DNA of 41,717 nt from Pricia antarctica. GTDB taxonomy: Bacteria > Bacteroidota > Bacteroidia > Flavobacteriales > Flavobacteriaceae. Shown here one piece after another: positions 37,027 through 41,717 of the stretch. The notes below the pieces were generated by a model, which made no database searches, was not told the origin of the DNA, and saw only the letters and a list, made by a program, of their open reading frames with translations. Within the stretch, counting starts at the first letter, position 1. Every line of letters begins with the position of its first letter. The stretch is from NCBI GenBank assembly GCA_011050085.1, contig DRGL01000033.1:1-41717 (forward strand). The letters are read 5' to 3'. The translations under genes and the position numbers were made by a program.

Positions 37027-37381
37027 ATGCCGTTAAATTATAAAGAATTTGTAAACGCGCTGGCTGTCGTTCGGAAATATCAAAAACAGATTACGCAACA
37101 TCATATGGAGGATTCGCAAAAATTGGACTCGGTATCTCTCTATGCCACCGTCTCCAGAGATACCAATATCAGAAGCTCAAAATTATCAAAAAGAACCCTT
37201 CATATTATGAATGAGGAAGGTCTGATTGATATTTTTCAAGGAGCAGTGGGGGGATTTGGGGTTCCTTTCCTTAAAGAAGATTAGTCGCTGCAAGGATTTG
37301 GGAATTAAAGGGATGAATGAATTGAAGGAGCTATGTTTGTACACCGGCGTATCCATAAAACCTGAAATATCAACATTATAG
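37027..37381 (+). pseudogene. RNA polymerase alpha-CTD-like small protein, frameshifted in a G-run
   Basis: The first frame (from ATG 37027) gives 'LSKRTLHIMNEEGLIDIFQG' and stops at 37284. In the next frame the sequence continues as 'SRCKDLGIKGMNELKEL', then 'CLYTGVSIKP', to a stop at 37381. Together they resemble the helix-hairpin-helix of the RNA polymerase alpha C-terminal domain. Removing one base from the six G at 37248-37253 joins the frames and creates 'AVGDLGFLSLKKISRC', a much better match than the present 'AVGGFGVPF'. The restored protein would have 117 residues. Either the gene is inactivated, or the run varies in length, or the extra G is a sequencing error. Proteins of this type are small and cytosolic, with unknown but possibly regulatory roles. 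Confidence 0.6.
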
Positions 37382-37557
37382 AACCAACGCCCTAAATATG
37401 AATAGCTCCAATATACTATGAAGACGAGATTTATCCACATATAGAAGTGTGTTCATAGAGAAAATCTGTTATAAATGGCTGTAGGATTAAAGGATAATAA
37501 CTCCATCTACCAGAAAAATATATTTTCATACCTAAATGGATATAAATATAAAATATT

Positions 37558-39324
37558 ATGAAGAATAAATGGAATAATCGAGTTTCTTTAATTTTTGTTG
37601 CATGCGTTTTGATCATCGCATTAGCATCGTTGAGCTTTTCGATGGTAAATACTACAATGAATGTTAAGAAAAAAATTAAAAAATCTAAAAATGTCGATTC
37701 AACAGCCTATCCGTTTCGTTTCAGAGACGTCGGCAATGCATTGGGCTTATTCCCTGCTGCTGCGGAAATAAAGGGACACGCAGCTGCATGGGGAGATGTA
37801 AACGGTGATAATTATGTAGACCTTTATATAGGAACTTTTGAAAGTTCGTCACCGTCAAAGCCTAATATGCTGTTTATTAATAAAGGGGGACAATTTGCGT
37901 TGAGTAATCAAGAATCAGTTCGTATAGCCACGCGTTCTACAGGCACAATTTTTGCAGATTTGGATAATGATGGAGATTTGGATCTTTATGTTGGTAGTAT
38001 GCCAATGGTAGAGAAGGGGTTGGTAGGATGTAGTATGTTTGAAAATGATGGTAAGGGAAATTTTAAGAATATTTCTGAGAATAACGCAGCCTGTCCTATT
38101 GAATTCGGAGGTAGAAGTTCTACGGTATTGGATTATGATGGCGACGGGTTGTTGGATATTTTAGTAGGAGAAGATCCCGCAAAGGGTTATAACGGATCGC
38201 CGACCCATAGTTTCAGACTGTTTCATAATGAAGGAAATCTCAAATTTAAGGACATTACATCTGAAGCAGGACTTCCCCTGGGAATTCCCGGTTATGGAGT
38301 TGCGGCAGCAGATGTTAATAATGATGGTTGGCCGGATTTCTTTGTTGCATGTCAAGGAGGCGTTTACGGTGATGAGTATGCAGAATCAAAAATGGGCAAT
38401 AAATTATTTATTAATAATCGAAATGGAACTTTTACAGAAATCAAGAGTTTGAATAAATTGTTCGAATGGAAAGGTGCGGGTGGTGACAAAATGGTATGCG
38501 GAATAAGTTTTGGAGATATCAATGGAGATGGAATGCTGGATATCGTTTTAGGCCCCCATTTTATATTGCCTGCCAAAAATCCGCAACCGTTACGATTGTT
38601 TGTTAATAGTGGAAATGACAACAAGGGCTTCCCAAAATTTAAAGAGATTACAGAAGAAGCAGGGTTTAAGCCTATCTATATGAAACAACCACACATAGAA
38701 ATACAAGATATGGATAATGATGGTTTACCGGATATTACCACAAGTGCCATTAGGTTTAAAGATGGAAAGCCCTATCCAATCATTTTCAGGAATACAGGTT
38801 TAAATAAAAAAGGAGTTCCTGTTTTTCAGGATTTCAAAATAAATGACTATCCAACAAAAGAGGATTTTAAAATAAATAAAAGTTCAACTTTTTGGGATAA
38901 GACCCTAATGGAGGGGACTGCTATGTACGGTGCACCTGCGCCTACTGCAGATTTTAATAATGATGGTAAACTCGATATCTTCCTAACAAGTTGGTGGCCT
39001 GAAAAACCATCCTTATTACTAAAAAATGAAACTGTTGGCGGAAGCTGGCTAAACGTAGCTGTTATAGGGAATAATGGAGTGAATAGGATGGGAGTTGGTG
39101 CGAAAGTTAAAATATATAAAAAGGGTAAATTAGGTAGTAAAAATCATTTACTCGGAACGCAGGATATAAGTGTTGGTTATGGTTATGCATCGGGACATGA
39201 GGCAATAACTCATTTTGGGCTTGGAAATCATAAGAAGGTAGATGTTGAGGTAATTTTACCCAATGAAAAAGGGAAGCTTTTCAAAAGAAATGTAGAAGTA
39301 AACCAAAAAATTACTATTCAATAA
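37558..39324 (+). CDS. FG-GAP/VCBS propeller with ASPIC/UnbV C-terminus, paralogue 2
   Basis: 588 residues with an N-terminal hydrophobic segment (about 10-29), either signal peptide or anchor, followed by a Lys-rich stretch. Seven calcium-loop repeats: 'DVNGDNYVDL', 'DLDNDGDLDL', 'DYDGDGLLDI', 'DVNNDGWPDF', 'DINGDGMLDI', 'DMDNDGLPDI', 'DFNNDGKLDI'. The ASPIC/UnbV end ('NRMGVGAKVKIYKKGKLG', 'GYASGHEAITHFGLG') closely matches that of the gene at 4325. It is separated from that paralogue by more than 30 kb containing the whole core locus. Extracellular calcium-binding propeller, role unknown. Confidence 0.85.
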   Translation: MKNKWNNRVSLIFVACVLIIALASLSFSMVNTTMNVKKKIKKSKNVDSTAYPFRFRDVGNALGLFPAAAEIKGHAAAWGDVNGDNYVDLYIGTFESSSPSKPNMLFINKGGQFALSNQESVRIATRSTGTIFADLDNDGDLDLYVGSMPMVEKGLVGCSMFENDGKGNFKNISENNAACPIEFGGRSSTVLDYDGDGLLDILVGEDPAKGYNGSPTHSFRLFHNEGNLKFKDITSEAGLPLGIPGYGVAAADVNNDGWPDFFVACQGGVYGDEYAESKMGNKLFINNRNGTFTEIKSLNKLFEWKGAGGDKMVCGISFGDINGDGMLDIVLGPHFILPAKNPQPLRLFVNSGNDNKGFPKFKEITEEAGFKPIYMKQPHIEIQDMDNDGLPDITTSAIRFKDGKPYPIIFRNTGLNKKGVPVFQDFKINDYPTKEDFKINKSSTFWDKTLMEGTAMYGAPAPTADFNNDGKLDIFLTSWWPEKPSLLLKNETVGGSWLNVAVIGNNGVNRMGVGAKVKIYKKGKLGSKNHLLGTQDISVGYGYASGHEAITHFGLGNHKKVDVEVILPNEKGKLFKRNVEVNQKITIQ

Positions 39325-39522
39325 ATGTTGTTAAAAATAGAAATGTTTACATTTTAGAAGGTTATGAGAATAAACTGAAATCGCACATTTCTTAGTATTC
39401 TGACAAAATTCACCTTGTTTGGAAAACATTGATTGAGTAGTTAAAAAATTCTCAATTAATAAAAATAACCCAATTTAAAATGGTAAATCTTTTCAAGTAG
39501 ATTCATTTAAAACCCAAGGCAC

Positions 39523-39538
39523 TGTGATTTATATCACA
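39523..39538. promoter_or_regulatory. CRP/FNR-type palindrome TGTGA-N6-TCACA
   Basis: The 16 bases TGTGATTTATATCACA hold two perfect 5-bp half-sites with the 6-bp spacing of the CRP consensus. The site is 195 bp upstream of the CE15-like gene start. Binding by a Crp/Fnr-family regulator is a guess from the match alone; no such regulator is encoded in the window. Confidence 0.4.
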
Positions 39539-39706
39539 TTAAGAAGAGATATAAGTGATAGCTTCGCTAATTTCGGTTTTCGACGTTTTAAGAGCATCCA
39601 ATAAGACGCCTCCTGATTTCGACAAATTAACTGTATTCCCATCAGACCGAATTGCTTGACTGTATGGAAGAGTAGATAGAATAGTATTTAAAAGTGGGCA
39701 AATCAT
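39539..39706 (-). CDS. Possible small ORF, unknown
   Basis: 55 codons on the - strand, ATG at 39706. The product ('LPYSQAIRSDGNTVNLSKSG', then 'GVLLDALKTSKTEISEAI') has a protein-like composition rather than the Lys/Ile/Phe-rich look of random frames in AT-rich DNA. I do not recognise a family. It ends directly beside the CRP-type palindrome. It could be a fragment of a larger lost gene or chance. Confidence 0.2.
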   Translation of the reverse strand: MICPLLNTILSTLPYSQAIRSDGNTVNLSKSGGVLLDALKTSKTEISEAITYISS

Positions 39707-39732
39707 ACTATAGATTTAAAGACTCGATGTAA

Positions 39733-40944
39733 ATGAGAAAAGGACTAAGAATCTGCCTCGTGTTTTTTATATTGTTTGTAAAAGCGCAAGCACAGGATTA
39801 CGACAAATCGGAAGGGCCTGTCATTAATTATGAGGAATCGAAAGTTCCCGATTATAACTTGCCCAAGGTTTTAGAAACTTTAGACGGTGACATAATAAGG
39901 AACAAGGCATCTTGGGAAAAGAAACGAAGGCCGGAAATATTGAAATTGTTCGAGGACAACGTGTACGGCCAACTGCCAGAGGCATATGACGGGATTAATT
40001 TCAAAGTTAAGAAGAAAGTACCGGATGCAATGTACGGAAAGGCTACCCTGAAGGAAGTGGAAATCTCCGTATGGAAAGAGAGCGACTCGGTCAACATTCG
40101 ACTAACTCTTTTCATTCCGAACAACGTTGAAAGGCCGATTCCGGTTTTTCTGTTAATCAATAACCGAGGTGAATATAACACTGATCCTACCAGATTTATC
40201 AGAAGCCAATTTTGGCCAGCTGAGATGATAATCGATAATGGCTATGCCGTTGCCGCTTTTCATGTAAGTGATGCAGCTCCCGATAACATTGAAAATTACC
40301 AGGATGGGGTATTGCAACTTTATCCTGAACAATTAGGTGCGAACAATGGGATGAAAGCAATCGGCTCCTGGGCGTGGGCCGCTTCTAGAGTGATGGATTA
40401 TTTTGAGCAAAATAAAGAAATCGATTCGGAAAAAGCGTCTCTTGTAGGCCATTCCAGAGGTGGAAAGGCCTCTTTATGGGCAGGTGCACAAGATCAACGT
40501 TTCGCACTGATTTTTTCTAATTGCTCCGGAAATACGGGCGCAGCTTTATCACGGAGAATGTTCGGGGAGACTGTCAAAAGGATCAATATTTCTTTTCCAC
40601 ATTGGTTCGCAGATAGTTATGCAAAGTACAATGACAATGAAAATGCCCTACCGGTCGATCAGCATATGCTTATATCCCTAATTGCTCCAAGACCTGTTTA
40701 TATTACCAGTGCCTCCGAAGATCTTTGGGCCGATCCTAAAGGTTCCTATCTTTCATTACTTCATGCGGAAAAAGTTTATGATCTGTATGGAGGGAACTCG
40801 GCACTTCCTAGAAATCCACCAGAGCTTGATTCCCCGATTATCGCATCCAATCTTGGGTATCACAATAGAGAAGGTATCCATAATTTGACTGCCTATGACT
40901 GGAAGAACTTTATAAAATTTGCCAACTATCATTTTGACCGATAA
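39733..40944 (+). CDS. Secreted CE15-like (glucuronoyl esterase family) alpha/beta hydrolase
   Basis: 403 residues with signal peptide ('ICLVFFILFVKAQAQ'). Features of bacterial CE15-like proteins: 'RRPEILKLFEDNVYGQLP' near the N-terminus, 'IGSWAWAASRVMDYF', nucleophile elbow 'SLVGHSRGGKASLWAGAQD' (Ser241), 'SASEDLWADPKGSYLSL' (acid among Glu329/Asp334) and 'NREGIHNLTAYDWKNFIKFA' (His383). CE15 enzymes cleave esters of 4-O-methyl-glucuronic acid in lignocellulose or other uronate esters. Here the nucleophile is in GHSRGG rather than GCSRxG, as in many bacterial forms. In this gene neighbourhood the true ester may be a different one. It follows a 400-bp spacer with a CRP-type site. Confidence 0.82.
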   Translation: MRKGLRICLVFFILFVKAQAQDYDKSEGPVINYEESKVPDYNLPKVLETLDGDIIRNKASWEKKRRPEILKLFEDNVYGQLPEAYDGINFKVKKKVPDAMYGKATLKEVEISVWKESDSVNIRLTLFIPNNVERPIPVFLLINNRGEYNTDPTRFIRSQFWPAEMIIDNGYAVAAFHVSDAAPDNIENYQDGVLQLYPEQLGANNGMKAIGSWAWAASRVMDYFEQNKEIDSEKASLVGHSRGGKASLWAGAQDQRFALIFSNCSGNTGAALSRRMFGETVKRINISFPHWFADSYAKYNDNENALPVDQHMLISLIAPRPVYITSASEDLWADPKGSYLSLLHAEKVYDLYGGNSALPRNPPELDSPIIASNLGYHNREGIHNLTAYDWKNFIKFANYHFDR

Positions 40945-40968
40945 TCATTCGAAAGATCCTTATGCTTC

Positions 40969-41136
40969 ATGATGACCATTAACCCTTACACGAGCCAAAC
41001 TTCCAAATATAATAAAGATATAGGCCAAAAGGAGGGAAGCCTAAAGTTCGGAAGAAGCGCGGATGTCGTTGTTCTTGACTGTTATTCAAATTCTGGAAAC
41101 GATTGTTGCGGGACTGCAAATTTATACTTGAATTAA
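40969..41136 (+). pseudogene. Fragment resembling an amidohydrolase C-terminus
   Basis: A 55-codon frame reading 'MMTINPYTSQTSKYNKDIGQ' and then 'KEGSLKFGRSADVVVLD'. This matches the end of metal-dependent amidohydrolases, where a 'TxNPA' helix is followed by 'GSLEVGKDADVVVLD'. None of the catalytic part is present upstream, because the CE15-like gene ends 25 bp before. It is probably the leftover of a gene removed by deletion. The assignment rests on about 40 residues. Confidence 0.38.
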
Positions 41137-41215
41137 TTCAGCAGGCCCATAGTTTTTTGTATGAGAAAAATTTTATAAGAAGGTTAATTTAAATTGAGTT
41201 GAGTTAGTTTTGTTT

Positions 41216-41251
41216 GGGTGCAGTTCCTTTAATGGTACTGCGCCCTTTTTT
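41216..41251 (+). terminator. Intrinsic terminator with neighbouring hairpin
   Basis: Stem GGGTGCAGT (41216-41224) and ACTGCGCCC (41237-41245, one G-U pair) with a 12-base loop, directly followed by six T (41246-41251). A second hairpin of 11 pairs lies at 41255-41278 (GAATCCTATTT / AAATAGGGTTC). A TTGAG-rich tract (41194-41206) precedes it, as before the susD stem-loop. It could end the CE15-like transcript 270 bp upstream or belong to a gene that has been lost. Confidence 0.7.
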
Positions 41252-41278
41252 AACGAATCCTATTTTGAAATAGGGTTC

Positions 41279-41717
41279 ATTTAAGTAGTTCGCGTAATGC
41301 TTATTCACATCACAGAATGGCTTGCAATGCTGTGGAAGTCATCAAAATAACGTCTAACTATATTATTTGGCAATCTCAAAACTATTTGTAAGAGCGATAA
41401 GTTTCTTCAGGCTTCCGTAATTTATGCATTTGCCTTTGGTCTTTAAGAATTAAAATAAACGCTCTTAATCCTATATTAAATGAAGATTCATTAAAGTTTA
41501 TATTAATGAGCATCCCCCAATCTTTACGAAAGTTTTGCATTAAGTTAAATTCCGGTCATTGATTATTATGCTGATCGTTCCCCACGTTGCCAATTAATTG
41601 GACCTTGTTTCTGAGTGTACTCATAATTAAAATAGTTAAGGATTGAAATATTCCCGTACGACCATCGCACGGGCATTAAAAACTGATTTACTTAGTATAT
41701 CCGGAGCGTTTTCCTTC
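41279..41717. other. Non-coding right end of window
   Basis: Apart from the ssb remnant, only a small inverted repeat (41653-41661 with 41665-41673, one mismatch) is visible. No intact gene is seen on either strand up to the window end. Confidence 0.45.
41556..41624 (-). pseudogene. ssb: N-terminal remnant of ssb (single-stranded DNA-binding protein)
   Basis: On the - strand from the ATG at 41624 the frame gives 'MSTLRNKVQLIGNVGNDQ' and stops four codons later. This is practically the conserved start of the flavobacterial single-stranded DNA-binding protein (first OB-fold strand). The remaining about 90 residues are absent. Extra ssb copies often ride on mobile elements, so this fragment may mark a recombination edge. 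It is too short to function. Confidence 0.55.

Larger units (their letters stand above)
39325..39732. other. Intergenic region before the CE15-like gene
   Basis: About 400 bp with the palindrome at 39523-39538 and, on the - strand, a 55-codon frame (39539-39706). Otherwise AT-rich; no terminator was recognised for the upstream propeller gene. Confidence 0.45.

Overview
The window looks like a chromosomal carbohydrate-utilisation region of a member of the Bacteroidota, most likely a marine Flavobacteriaceae. The reasons are an adjacent susC/susD pair, many Bacteroidota-style lipoprotein and Sec signals, AT-rich DNA without clear Shine-Dalgarno sites, and homologues typical of that group (DUF5107-TPR, FG-GAP/ASPIC propellers, an alpha-CTD-like small protein, ssb and IS3-type remnants). 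All intact genes are on the + strand. I saw no rRNA, tRNA or CRISPR array. All identifications come from reading motifs; no database search was run.

Left part (1-13474): the 3' end of an M19 membrane dipeptidase; a secreted double alpha/beta-hydrolase of the acetyl-xylan-esterase type whose second half has lost its nucleophile motif; three paralogous secreted beta-propeller proteins (2818, 6060, 7635) interleaved with a seven-repeat FG-GAP/ASPIC propeller (4325); a 1039-residue DUF5107-TPR protein; a truncated M20 peptidase; and a small SGNH esterase. A decayed IS3-family element (about 13485-14019, - strand) separates this part from the core locus.

Core (14503-36650): susC-susD followed by a strong stem-loop; a putative covalent-FMN protein plus a Tat-exported FAD oxidoreductase; a secreted NagA-like deacetylase, an Nramp-fold transporter without the metal-binding motifs, and a NagB-like deaminase; an M14 carboxypeptidase; a lipoprotein GH31 glycosidase; an SSS symporter; a second, apparently cytosolic FAD oxidoreductase of the same family; a Tat-exported Gfo/Idh/MocA oxidoreductase; and a DUF1080 (3-keto-disaccharide hydrolase) lipoprotein. 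Spacings of 3-10 bp suggest several translationally coupled blocks. My reading is that an N-acetylated, possibly peptide-linked or acylated glycan is captured by SusCD, trimmed and redox-modified in the periplasm, imported by the SSS and Nramp-like carriers, and finished in the cytosol. The density of flavin and NAD(P) oxidoreductases, and the absence of sulfatases and recognised polysaccharide lyases, make it unlike a classical PUL.

Right part (36651-41717): an alpha-CTD-like small gene broken in a run of six G, a second FG-GAP/ASPIC propeller, a CRP-type palindrome, a CE15-like esterase, then fragments of an amidohydrolase and of ssb with a terminator between them. This looks like a decayed edge of a mobile or recombining locus.
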